From assembly GCF_014356525.2 (NCBI RefSeq), contig NC_052506.1, forward strand, positions 9,717,172 through 9,781,171: DNA of 64,000 bases, read 5' to 3'. Shown here piece after piece: positions 1 to 12,800 of the stretch. A program made the translations under genes and the position numbers. The notes under the pieces are model-generated. The model saw only the letters and a program-made list of their open reading frames with translations. It had not been told where the DNA came from and did not search any database. The DNA comes from Nilaparvata lugens (Eukaryota; Arthropoda; Insecta; Hemiptera; Delphacidae). Numbering within the stretch: position 1 is the stretch's first letter; every line of letters starts with the position of its first letter.

Positions 1-221
1 GCTACATCTAAAGTGTAATTATTCAACCAAATTTTCAAATTTCGTTTCAATAGGCGCATATTAACAAACTCAGCACAATTATCGGATGTATCATTGAAAG
101 CGTTTGGTACAATGTAGATTAAGGTGTTTCTGGCTAAATTATTCGCAGTAAATGGTACAATAGACCTCTCATTCCTTGAATCATATCGATCAACTTTCAT
201 AACTAAATATTTTTTGCTGAA
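1..221 (-). mobile_element. C-terminal ORF fragment of a non-LTR retrotransposon, running off the window
   Basis: The minus strand is open from a stop at 222-224 to the window edge, about 73 codons. The reading contains a stretch like VDRYDSRNERSIVPFT followed later by LKRNLKIWLNN. Basic residues ending in a tryptophan-containing 'LK.WL' segment resemble the extreme C-terminus of jockey/CR1-type reverse transcriptases. No reverse transcriptase core is visible because the ORF leaves the window. The assignment is by style only; an unrelated host exon cannot be excluded. Confidence 0.4.
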
Positions 222-716
222 TTACCTACTTACAGTAGTTAGACGGTTCACAAAGATGTTTTGCAGTTCCGTAACAAGAAATTTCATAGTTTGGAATTTC
301 AAGATCAAGTCAGCTTAGATAGTTATTGATAAATATTGAGATAATAAATTGGTTGAGTTCTATTCAAAGAAAAATGGAAACAGATTAATTTAATTCGAAT
401 CAAATCAAATTATAATTTAATAAATAAATTACAAAATAATAATTACAAAGCAATTTAATTAAATTCGATATTCAACAATATTGAATTAAAGAATTTTCAA
501 CAAAGAATACAGTTAAAGAACAAGATACAAGAATATACATAAAACAACCTTTAAACAGAGAGTAGTGTTTGAAATAGAATAACTACCTAACAATAATAAT
601 TTATTGATTTGAATTCAAACGGATTTACAAATTGTGTGTGTGTGTTAAAAAGAGGTTTGTATGCATTACATTCATGGGAGAAATATTATTCTTGAGGACT
701 TATATTTTGTTTATAG

Positions 717-825
717 ATGATGGCACTGGCTTGCTTGCCGGCATTGAGGAGCGACCCAATGTTCCCTTCAGATGTCAAGTCACGCGTTGAACAACTTTTG
801 AATGATTGTCCAGGGAGGGGCTTAG
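717..825 (+). CDS. GPT: Alanine aminotransferase exon a
   Basis: Follows TTTATAG and ends before GTAAGG. It encodes MMALACLPALRSDPMFPSD and onward to NDCPGRGL, matching the 'RQVLALCVNP..' region of ALT. The two ATGs at its start lie mid-protein by homology, so this is an internal exon and not the true start. It ends in phase 1. Confidence 0.85.
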
Positions 826-3800
826 GTAAGGTCATACTATGTTTATTGTATTGTATTGTGCTGACTGGCCTATATGAAATAGGCCCTATGTAGCCCTACC
901 TGGGTTGTCAAATTGTGATATTCTATTGAGGCTAATATAGATATTCTATTCTATTCATAAGCCTCTATTCATAAGTCTAGAAGTTATCATAGATAAACTC
1001 TATTCCAGTGCTGTATTATTTCCGAATAGGAATTTCTTTCCATACAGTGAAATACATTTTTTCTAAACTCTTTCTTGAAGAAATCTATGATAATTCTATG
1101 AATGTTTTTATCATCTATGAGTCTCATTTTTATCTATAGCATTGAATAACATGAGAAACTCATTTATTTATTTTTAGAGAATCAATTTTTGAAATATTTT
1201 CAATTCCTATCTATTCAAATTCTATGAACGTTCTTATATCATATATAGGCTATGTGTCATTTTTATCTATAGCATTACCTAAATAACATGAGAAACTCAT
1301 TCATTTTTTTGAGAGAGAATCAATTTTTTAAATATGTTATATTCCTATCTATTCAAATTCTATGAACGTTCTTATATCATATATGTGTCATTTTTATCTA
1401 TAGCATTGAATAACATGAGAAACTCATTTATCCAGTTTGAGAGAACACATTTTTACAATATGTTTTATTCCTACCGTATCTATTCAAAATAGTTTCATAG
1501 TTTTGAAAAATATCAGCCTTCTATTATGGATTTTCACAATAAAAAAATATGAAAACTGGTCTTTCAAAATGAAAAATGTAATTGAAAATAAATGTCAAAT
1601 TACTATGTTTAAGCTTTGCTTAAGAACTTACAATAGAGTTTTTGAATCTCTTCTACTTCCTGTTTTTTCCAGCGTAATGCTACAGTATTTTTTACTGGAT
1701 TATTATAATGTGTACATTGTTATAGCAAGACTTAAAAGGAGCTCATTGCAGAAGATCAATGAAGCGAATCAGAAGTTTTCCATTTTAGAAATTTTAAGTT
1801 GAATTCAAATTTTATCATTTTAATTAAAAAGTATCTAGTGAATGGGTCCAAAATTATCAAAAATAGTACTGTATACTTATTTCGAAATTCCGAATTGATT
1901 TAAATCTAAATTTGGGAGAGGAATATCAAAGGGTTCACCTGTTTTTCTCTTCCAATTACAATTTTAATGATAAGTGATTTTGCACAAATGAATAAATAAA
2001 CACTCGCACGCCTGCTCTTTAAGAAATCCTCTTTGAACTCATTAGACGATTAGACCAGTGATTTTCGAAGTTTACAATTTGAAATATTTAAGATTTCATT
2101 TGATGGAAAATATGCTATATGTTGAAAGGTTCTTATGTGGCGACATATGGGATAGAAGGAATAAGGAAACATGTAGCAGAATTTATTGAAAGGAGAGACG
2201 GCCATCCATCTAACTATGAAAATATCTACCTGTGCTCTGGTTCTGACTACATCTTAAGGGTGAGTATTTATAATAAGACTTTTGTATTACAAATTGAAGC
2301 CTACCTCAATATTCCTTCAAGTTTGATAACAAGTTAACTTACTACAACATTTGGAAGGTTATTTATCTAAGTGATGTAGCAAAATATGAGTGGCACAAAT
2401 AGGATATATGAATAAATATATTACCGTATAATATAGTAGGAAGATACAGGGACCGGCATATTAATCTGACGATTTTTTAGTAATAATAATAATAATAATT
2501 TTATTAATGGAGACAACAGGATAAACCCATTTTGCCTCCTTCACACAATACAATATTGTTATGTTTGAACCATTGTCATTGAATAGGCGGGAATGTTGTA
2601 CATCGACAGGTCTATTCTTGCCATTTCAGTAGCCAGTATGTAGTGGTCAAGTGAACATCAAGCGATTGTGATAGAAGCTTATTTTAAAAATAGTGACTCA
2701 GTTATTTTAACGCAGCATTTATGTCACAGACATTTCAATAATTTAAATCGACACGCGCCTGTTTCCAGTAGGAATACGATCTTGTTGTGGGTAAATAATT
2801 TCGGACAACACGTTGTCCGCTTTAAAACGAAACCAACAGGACGAAAACGAACCGTGAGAACGCCTGAAAACGCCTGAGTAGCTGTTACACGGTCTCCACA
2901 ACGTTCAGCAGCGAAACATGCTGTTGTGCTAGCCATTTCTTATCAAAGTGTACGACGAATTCTTCATTCCGACCTAAAATTCCATCCGTACAAGTTGTTA
3001 GTGCAACAACTTAATGAAAATTATTGGGTACATTGTAAAGCCGCTTGCGAGTTCATTCTCGGAAATGTCCACCCCAGGCGGATTCCGTTATTCTTTCAAG
3101 TGACGAGGAACATTTTCATTTTCCGGGATTTGTGAATAAACAGAATTACCGTTATTGAGCAGCCAATAATCTACAGAACTAAAGGAAGTCATTCAAAGAG
3201 AAATTGAAGCAATTCCACAAGTGATTGATGATTGAGCGAGCAATGGCAAATTTTAGAATTAGGTTAAGTGAGTGTGTGAAAAGTAACGGGAATCATTTGG
3301 ATGACATAATCCACAAATAAAAACTTTGTGAGTAATCTATTTAATTCACTATAGATTACAACATTTTATCTTCAATTTGATATATTATATGATTTAATAG
3401 ATATCACTTGAAAATGGCATAAATGTCCGAAACATGTAGTGATAAAATATTTCAAAAAAAGGGTACTGAGATTTTTATTTTCTTTATATTTATGATTTAA
3501 TTGTACGAAACAAACTTTAGTTATTATATCCCTCAAAAATCGTCAGGTTTTTATGCCGGGCTCTGTATAATTAAAATGTTTAAGATAAAACTGCCAGGTT
3601 TTAACTATAGAAAATAATTATGATATTATAGTATTATAATAATGATTAATAATGACAATGGAAGTAAATAATTTCTTTTTTGCAGCATATTATTCAAGCA
3701 TTCGCAGTAGTGAGTAATGGCAAGCCATCAGGAGTATTGACACCCATTCCTGGACCCCCGCAGTATTCCTGGACAATCACTCAGCATCGAATGAAACCGG

Positions 3801-6800
3801 TATAAAACATCACAGATTTTTCTTTGGTTTTTGAAAATCGTGTTGAATCCTATGCAACTTCAATCAATGTTTAAAAAATTGTATTTAGTAATTTGATTGG
3901 TAAATAATTCATGCGTATGCCTATATGAGCAGTATTTTTACTTCGTTCCCTGAGGTATTTCGGTTGATAATCTACCGTCTATCTGCTCTCATTAAATATT
4001 GCATTAAGTATGGAATTTAGTGTTCCAGTATGAATATAATAAGTGAAGAGAATCTTCCTTTGTCTGACTGTCTCGAACGTCTTATATTTTGATCATATCT
4101 CACATATTTGAGAAAATTTTGGAATATGAGTCGAGGAAGGAAAACTATTGAATGTGCTTTCGGAATGGAGTGTGAGAAATTTCCTGTTTTGAATGGTCCA
4201 ATCCGCGTCCACAACCCTGGGAGCGTGACATTCGTCATCAACGCGGCTTGTGACCTACACAATTCTGTGAGAAGACGAGAAGGCCTTCCCAACATGCCAA
4301 GTGATACAACTGCTGCTACAGGTGACCACGTCATGGTGCAGCCTCTACCAGAATACCAGACCAACTCTCGTCCAGCAGATCTCAGAGGCTATTTAGCGAA
4401 CTACTTTCTTATCCCAGAAGCTTCTCTCCCCTGGCAGTGGAAATACGCGGCATGAGGTTGCCAGCTCGTCTGTTGTTTATATCTACTTGGTACAAGAACA
4501 ACTGTACACAAACCGTTCACTCTGAATGAACTTATATGCATAAACCTCTGCTGACTAATTATTATTTCTATTACACCACCTCTGAACAGAATTTTCTATT
4601 CATTACCTACCTACAATAAAGTCAAAGTATAACCTCACTGCTTTCACCAACTATAGGCCTAGGAAGTAGATTCTAAAAAATAAATATATTAATAAAATAT
4701 ATATTTTATTTATATACCACAGTTAATCCAAATAAGGGGGAAAATAGAAATTACCTGTAAAAACCTTTAATAGTTGCTCATTTTTACACGTAACTAAGTC
4801 TGCAAAACTTTTTATTTATTTCATTTCCACAGAAAATAAAACTATTTCCACAGAAAACTACTTCTACAGAAAATAATGAGCCGCTATTTGTTTTTGTACT
4901 CCAATAACCTTTTGACTTGGCCCTCCATCCGAAGAAATTACAGGGTTGCCAAATCGTGTAAAATTGCAACTTTCTCAAATTTCCAATTTAACGTCAGAAT
5001 TTGATGTAGAATATCATCCCCGATATCCCAGTACTACTAAAAAAGCATCAGGATTGAAGGATTAAAAGGAAATTCAACTTTTATGATAAAATTGGAAACA
5101 TCGCGAAGATTTGTTTTTCTTTTGAATATCACTTTTCTCAGAAACATGGGGCGTCGTAATGTGTAAAAATGTTATATCAAATCAACGTGGAGAATGTCTC
5201 CTTTCTATTGGTGTCTGGATCATTTTTATCCGACCCATAGTTATTTTTTAATTAATGATTATGTTCGTCAATGTCGAGACATTTCGAGCAGAAAACATGA
5301 AATTTTCGACATGCTAGAAACTTTTTTGTTTCAAAAGATAAGTGGGTGGTGAGAGCGAGAACGTTTCTCAGAAATAATTGAAATTTTTTTCTAATTATCA
5401 CACGTACTCGGAATAACGTATTTTGGCCTCTCAGGAGTTTCAAAGTCAAGGATAGCGGCTGAATGGTGTGCCACCATATGCTATCAATAGCTGGGATAAA
5501 GAAATTCAAAATATAGAACGACTAGCCGTCAGGCTCGCTTCGCTCGCCATATCCGTCTAGCCAGGGGGCTCCGCCCCCTGGACCCCCGACTGGATCGTCC
5601 AAGAATGAGATCAGCAGGCTCGCTTCGCTCGCCTGCATTTTTATCATATTATATTAGGACAATCCAGTCGGGGGTCCAGACTAAACGTCTGGCTAAACGG
5701 ATATGGCGAGCGAAGCGAGCCTGACGGCTAGTAATATAATATTCCCAGGATTGAAGTAGCAGTGTCCAATCAATTTTTCCGCGATAAATGCATTTAAATC
5801 TTCAACTTGGTGCCAACCTAACAAAATCAACTCAACTTAATGCCAACCTGACAAAATTATTAATTTAGTTGCCAGTTAACAACTGTTTCGAAGAGGTACT
5901 CTATCTAGATTATAGTTCTATAGTAACATATGATATGGAAATTTCAATTCTAATTAAGAGATTGGGAGAAGAAGAATATACATGCTAAAAGACGAACTTT
6001 AAACCCTTAAAAACAACCCTTAGAGTTGAAATATTGCCAAAAGATTTCTTAGTGCGCCTCTAAGGGCCAACTGAACATACCTACCAAATTTGAACGTTTT
6101 TGGTCCGGTAGATTTTTAGTTCTGCGAGTGAGTGAGTGAGTGAGTGAGTGAGTGAGTCAGTCAGTCAGTGAGTGCCATTTCGCTTTTATATAATATAGAT
6201 TGAAAAATTCAGCAACTGCAAGCCAGATGATTATAAATAGTGAAAATGACAACCTTGCCACCTCGCCTCGAATAATCCAAGCGGTGTTTCATTACAGCCT
6301 TTCTAGAGGCAATCAGCTGCTTGCGTTTGAAATAATTCAGTCAAATAATCTTGTAAATTGCCAGCCTTTAGCATACAATTTGGTACACAATGCATACCAT
6401 GCAGCCGCTCTTCTAACTTTAAAATTCCAAAATACGATTTTCCGACTACTTTTGACAATAATTGAGAAAATAATTTCAATTATTTCTGCGAAACTTTCTC
6501 GCTTTCACCACCCACTTATCTTTCGAAACAAAAAAGTTTCCAGCATGACGAAAATTTCATGTTTTCTGCTCGAAATGTCTCGACATTGACGAACATAACT
6601 AGTAATTAAAAAATAACTATAGGTCGGATAAAAATGATCCAGACACCAATAGAAAGGAGACATTCTCCCCGTTAATTTGAAAAAAATTATTACGCATTAC
6701 GACAACCCATGATTCTGAGAGAAGTGATATTCAAAAGAAAAACAAATCTTCGCGATGTTTCCAATTTTATCATAAAAGTTTAATTTCATTTTAATCCTTC

Positions 6801-9800
6801 AATCCTGATGCTTTTTTAGTAGTACTGGGATATCGGGGATGATATTCTACATCCAATTCTGACGTTAAATTGGAAATTTGAGAAAGTTGCAATTTTACAC
6901 GACTTGGCAACCCTGTAATTTCTTCGGCCAAGTCTCAACTTATTTTACACAAACTATAGTACGATAATTCATTACCATAATTGAATTTCACCTCTGCAGC
7001 TCTGTAGTGTTATTATTTTTAATTTTAAGAGACAAGAATATTAATAAAATTGTAGCAATAACTATCTTTTACTGCTGATTGAATAAGATAAATTTTGAAT
7101 TATTCGTTCAATTCAACAGGTGAGCTACAATTTGAAGTATGATGATAATGGCTGGTCAATCGACGTGGATGAATTGAAGAGGACACTTGATGAATCAAGA
7201 AAGTTTTGTTGTCCTCGAGTGATATTAATAAATAATCCAGGAAATCCTGCTGGTGAGTAGCAAAGAATCCTTGTCATTATTTTGTTTCTTTTTCTATAAT
7301 CTTTTATTACAAAATTCTCTTATTTTTATAACGACTTTAGGTACTTCAATTTGAGACAAAATTAAAATCTTATATTTGTGAGAAGGTTTACATTTGACCC
7401 AAGGTTACCCTATTTTTTCTCTCTCTATCATTTTTTGATGATGTACTTGTTGTATGAATTAATAAAAAATAAAGATCTAAACCATAATTAATTTGGAAGT
7501 AATTTGACTGATGTATACTGAGGTACAAAATTATATTGGAAATTCTGTTTTTTATTTATTTTTACATTTAAAGGGGGTTTGCCAAATTAATTTTTAGTAA
7601 ACAATTGGGTTTCTGTTTTTTACATTTTTGAATTCTCCCGGTCTTTCTGATGACAATGATATATAAAGGTGCGTACAGACTTTCGCTCTGCTCCGCAACC
7701 GAACGTCACTCCAGCAGAGCGATTGATGATCGACCGGGGAGCAACAGTGGTTCGACCGGGGAACGCGAGAAGATCTAACATCTTTCGTAACGTTCATGAT
7801 GGGTGCGTGGGCGGTGCGACTGTGGTTCGATGGTGGTACGAGGGCGTACGAGGGAGGAGCGTGCTCGGTGCTGGTTGGAAGCGCGAATATGTGTACGCAG
7901 CTTAATATGCAGCTGTTTGAGCTTTGTTTTGACGAATAAAAATTTAATTTTTGAGACCTCCACACTGAAAAATTATTTCGATCAAAAATTATTTAAAGTT
8001 TTGAAAAAAATATTTAAAAAATTATTTTATGTAATACTGGAGAATGCCAGTGTCTCAGAATAGAGAAATAAAAGGGGAATAAAACAAAAAAATCATAGCT
8101 ATATCTTTACTGGTTGTTGAGAAAAATGTACCTGAATATTGGAAATTTTAACATTGTTGGTATAGGAATTTGCGAACCCCCTTAAAATATACACAAATTA
8201 TATGAATCTATATGATAATATCTCGATAAGAGCAATAACTTAATATATTTGAAGTTTCTTACAGGTCAGATACTCACAAAACAGAATATTGAAGATATCA
8301 TAAAGTTTGCTTATAATGAGAAACTATTCATAATAGCTGATGAGGTGAGTGCTATTTATAACGTTATAAAATACATTTGAGGATGAAGTGATGCTTGGAA
8401 TGATATGAAAATATTTTCCAAGATAGATTTCTCGCTATCAAGCAGTCTTTGGCCACAACTATACGAGCTGAATTTTTTAGCTCGTCAGCCGGATGTATTG
8501 TCACTTATGGGGTAAACTATACGAGTGTAATAGACGCTCCCCATAAGAGGCCATGCATTCTGAAGACGCATGCGAAACAAATTCAGTGCGTCAGACACCC
8601 TTAGGCTGGTCACACACCGATTAGTCAAGACAAGACTAGTCACGTTTAGTCACAATACTTTATATTGCTGCTTATGACGCAACACACACTGATTAGTCAT
8701 TGCAATTAGACATGACTCCATAAGCAACTATGTGAAGTATTGTGACTAAACGTGACTAGTCTTGTCTTGACTAATTGGTGTGTGACCAGCCTTATAGTTT
8801 AGGTACTAATTCTCAGATTTGACAATATTATTTTCTCAAAATAATTACCGTACGTTTGGTAGATGAGTCCAATATAAAACAGTTGAATAAGGTGAATCTA
8901 ATTGAATTCTTATAAAATTGACACCTCAATATTGCTTCTTTCAAATTGTAATTGTCTTAAGACTCTGGAAGCAGTTTATTGTGTATCTTAATGCACGAAA
9001 AAAGGTTCTGGCACTGATAGAAATTATACCATATTTATTGATAGGTTAAAACAGGAAATACGGTACCGGTAGATAATTTACTTAGGTAGGTACTGTATAC
9101 ATGAATTCTAGGCATCTGTCTTCAGATTTGTATGGGATAAAATGAAGATGAGGGATGAGAGGTTTATTTTTGATTGCCTCTGATTATCTATGATTTATTC
9201 AAAAATCAAGGATTCCAATTCATAAAAGTGAGAAATTTTTAATAAAATGTTGATATTAAACGATAAAAATATCAAACGGAGGTAAATAAATGGTGTGACT
9301 TATAGCGAAGCCATAAGATTTCAACACAAGCATTGTTAAGGGGAGTCGGATTAAATTGGCCAACTTCAATGTAACTTTTTGAGATTTCCACTGGAGATAG
9401 ACTCACAATTTTTTTCAAATGAAAGAATGCATCTTTATCTTCAATCTAATGGAAGGAATTTCCTCTAAAATCATTTTTTCTCTGAATACATTTTTTTAGA
9501 AAAATGTATGTTTTCCAATTATTTCAATGTATTTATTATCAATATCTCTGTCAATATTGAAAATATGATAAATCACCTCCATCACTTTGTAGAGTGATGC
9601 CTATTATACATGTCTGCAAAATTTCAAAGCTCTATCTTCAACAGAAGTCTCAAAAAAGGAACATTTATATGGAAAATATAGTTTTTCAGGAATCGCATTC
9701 AATTTTTCTAAAAATAATGTATTCAGAGAAAAAATGATTTTAGAGTAAATTCCTTCCATTAGATTGAAGATAAAGATGCATTCTTTCAGTCGGCCGACTC

Positions 9801-12800
9801 CCCTAATTCCTTATTCTTTGTTTTATCATGATGTTATATCTGTTATGGACAAATTTCAATGCAAGATAACTTATTACTATTGTATTCTTATATAACTTTA
9901 AAGTGAAAAAACACTCACATTCTTTGGTGTGGCGACGTGTTTCGTGCTGATGTTGCACATTCTCAAGCCAAACAGAAACTTAAGTTCCGTTTTTATTGTT
10001 ATCTCTTCCAGGTTTATCAAAATAACATCTATTCAGATGAGAAAGAATTTGTTTCTTTCAAGAAAGTTCTTTGTGATCTTGGTTCACCATACGATGGAAT
10101 GCAGATGGCCTCTGTTATGTCTACATCAAAAGGTATGATTAGTCTAATTATAATACGATAATTTTAAAATGTCTGTGAAAAATGATATAATTTTTACTTG
10201 GTGCATTTTCTTTGATTTTAAGTAACAGCCTTATAAAGCATAGCGTACGTGTTTGGAACTAGATGTTTTCAATAAGTTTCAACACAAGCATTGTTAAGGG
10301 GAGTCGGATTAAATTGGCCAACTTCAATGTAACTTTTTGAGATTTCCACTGGAGATAGACTCACAATTTTTTTCAAATGAAAGAATGCATCTTTATCTTC
10401 AATCTAATGGAAGGAATTTCCTCTAAAATCATTTTTTCTCTCTGAATACATTTTTTTAGAAAAATGTATTTTTTCCAATTATTTCAATGTATTTATTATC
10501 AATATCTCTGTCAATATCGAAAATATGATAAATCGCCTCCATCACTTTGTAGAGTGATGCCTATTATACATGTCTGCAAAATTTCAAAGCTCTATCTTCA
10601 ACATAAGTCTCAAAAAAGGAACATTTATATGGAAAATATACTTTTTTCAGGAATCTCATGCAATTTTTCTAAAAATATTGTATTCAGAGAAAAAATGATT
10701 TTAGAGTAAATTCCTTCCATTAGATTGAAGATAAAGATGCATTCTTTCAGTCGGCCGACTCCCCTAATTCCTTATTCTTTGTTTTATCATGATGTTATAT
10801 CTGTTATGGACAGATGCAAGATAACTTATTACTATTGTATTCTTATATAACTTTAAAGTGAAAAAACACTCACATTCTTTGGTGTGGCGAAGTGTTTTGT
10901 GCTGATGTTGCACATTCTCAAGCCAAACAGAAACTTAAGTTCCGTTTTTATTGTTATCTTTTCCAGGTTTATCAAAATAACATCTATTCAGATGAGAAAG
11001 AATTTGTTTCTTTCAAGAAAGTTCTTTGTGATCTTGGTTCACCATACGATGGAATGCAGATGGCCTCTGTTATGTCTACATCAAAAGGTAACATTAGTCT
11101 AATTATAATACGATAATTTTAAAATGTCTGTGAAAAATGATATAATTTTTACTTGGTGCATTTTCTTTGATATTAAGTAACAGCCTTATAAAGCATAGCG
11201 TACCGTACGTGTTTGGAATTAGATGTTTTCAATAAGTTTCAACACAAAACATCTCTAACTAAATAGCAGAAATTTATACTCAAAGGACACATAATATGTA
11301 TTTCGGAATGAAGATTGAGTCCATGCAAAGAGGTAGGCTGAATGCTGAAGGACGAAGTTTTATCTTAAAAAGAGATATTTCGTCAGAAATATCACTGTCG
11401 AGGGATTACAGGCTAATGTGTTCTCCAGATAAGACATCAAAGTTGAAGTACGGTATTGTTGTACTATCAGTACCCTATTTTTATAAAAAAGAACATAAAA
11501 ATACAAAATGATTGGTCTTTTTTAGGTTACTTGGGCGAATGTGGAGCAAGAGGAGGATATTTTGAGTTGCTAAACGTTGATGCTGAGGAGAGATACGTTC
11601 TGTACAAATTGTTGTCGTCGAATACATGTCCAAATGTTGCAGGACAGGTAAATTATCCTGCTTTTTTATTTCAAATTATAGAAAATGTTGATATTTATAT
11701 AACTACTAGCCGTCAGGCTCGCTTCGCTCGCCATATCCGTCTAGCCAGGGGGCTCCGCCCCCTGGACCCCCGACTGGATCGTCCAAAAATGAGATCAGCG
11801 TGCTCGCTTCGCTCGCCTGCATTTTTCATTTGAGAATGCTTCATTCCATCAGAAAGTCAAAGTACTGAGAAAACGCAGAAAAGCTGAGAAAAACGCTGAT
11901 TTTGGGCGTATCTTTGATGAAATATTAAAGTCACCTCATCACAAAATTTTTAGATCTTAGCTAAACCTCTGTACCAAATTTTAACATTTTCTGTCTATTA
12001 CTTGATGAAAGAACTGAGAAAACGCAAAAAACGCTAATTTTGGGCGTATATTTGACGTTATTGCAAATTCCTTCTAACACAACATTATTACACCATAGCT
12101 GAGCTTCTGTACTAAATTTGAACAATTTCTGTTCATTTGTTCTCGATAAATCTGAGAAAAAGCAAAAAATCGCTGGAAAAACGCTAGAATTTCTCTAGAA
12201 TCTTTAGAATTTTTTTCAAATCCGTTCTCAGTGCGTCTCTAAAGTGCCAACTGAATATACCTACCAACGTTTTTACTCAGGGGGTAAATTATAACATCAT
12301 TGGGTTGATTGCAAATTGTTATTCATCAGTTGTATCTAGTATGCAAACATTGAATTTAAGTTGTTTCAGTATTCTCCATCAGTATTTTGTGAGAAATATA
12401 TAAATTACTGTATTATAAAAAAGTATTATTATTTTGGGCGTATCGTTGACGTTATTGCAAATTCCTTCTAACACAACATTATTACACCCTAGCTGAGCTT
12501 CTGTACTAAATTTGAACATTTTCTGTTCATTTGTTCTCGATAAAGCTGAGAAAACGCTAAAAAAACGCTGGAAAAACGCAGATTTTGGGCGCATCTTTGG
12601 AATTTTTTTCAAATCCGTTCTTAGAGCGCCTCTAAAGGGCCAACGGAGTATACCTACCAAATTTGAACGTTTTTGGTCCGGTAGATTTTTAGTTCTGCGA
12701 GTGAGTGAGTGGAGTGCCATTTCGCTTATATATAGATAATAGTGCAGTATAAGACGTTTCTTAAAAGGCGCTGTTTCTACTCAGTGGGTAAATTATAACA

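Larger units (their letters stand above)
2447..3565 (+). mobile_element. Tc1/mariner-superfamily transposon remnant flanked by TA
   Basis: Imperfect terminal inverted repeats start CAGGGACCGGCATA at the left and end TATGCCGGGCTCTG at the right, sharing an inner CTGACGATTTTT. Both ends abut TA, the usual target duplication of this superfamily. The interior holds a broken transposase (2638-3320) and, near its right end, a copy of the hammerhead-like repeat. It sits in the intron between aminotransferase exons b and c. Confidence 0.75.
9321..10278. repeat. Tandem duplication unit 1 around aminotransferase exon f
   Basis: 958-bp unit that repeats at 10279-11238 with only scattered differences and small indels. 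Unit borders all lie in TTTCAACACAA, which appears at the left edge, the junction and the right edge, so the event probably used this short homology. Each unit contains one MITE (9340-9803) and one exon f. Confidence 0.92.
10279..11238. repeat. Tandem duplication unit 2 around aminotransferase exon f
   Basis: Second, about 960-bp unit, directly joined to the first. Differences from unit 1 are few: for example TCTCTTCCAG versus TCTTTTCCAG before the exon and an added CCGTA near 11204. The exon itself is unchanged. High similarity means a recent event, or an assembly that kept two haplotype copies. Confidence 0.92.

Noticed and set aside
1..716. Search for the missing N-terminal exons of the aminotransferase
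   Set aside because: No frame resembling the N-terminal 85 residues with splice sites was found; they probably lie left of the window.
1437..1802. 121-codon plus-strand ORF
   Set aside because: Begins inside a three-copy AT-rich repeat in an intron, has low-complexity composition and no domain.
7594..8063. Several overlapping ORFs on both strands
   Set aside because: They lie in a GC-richer MITE in an intron of the aminotransferase; no homology or splice sites.
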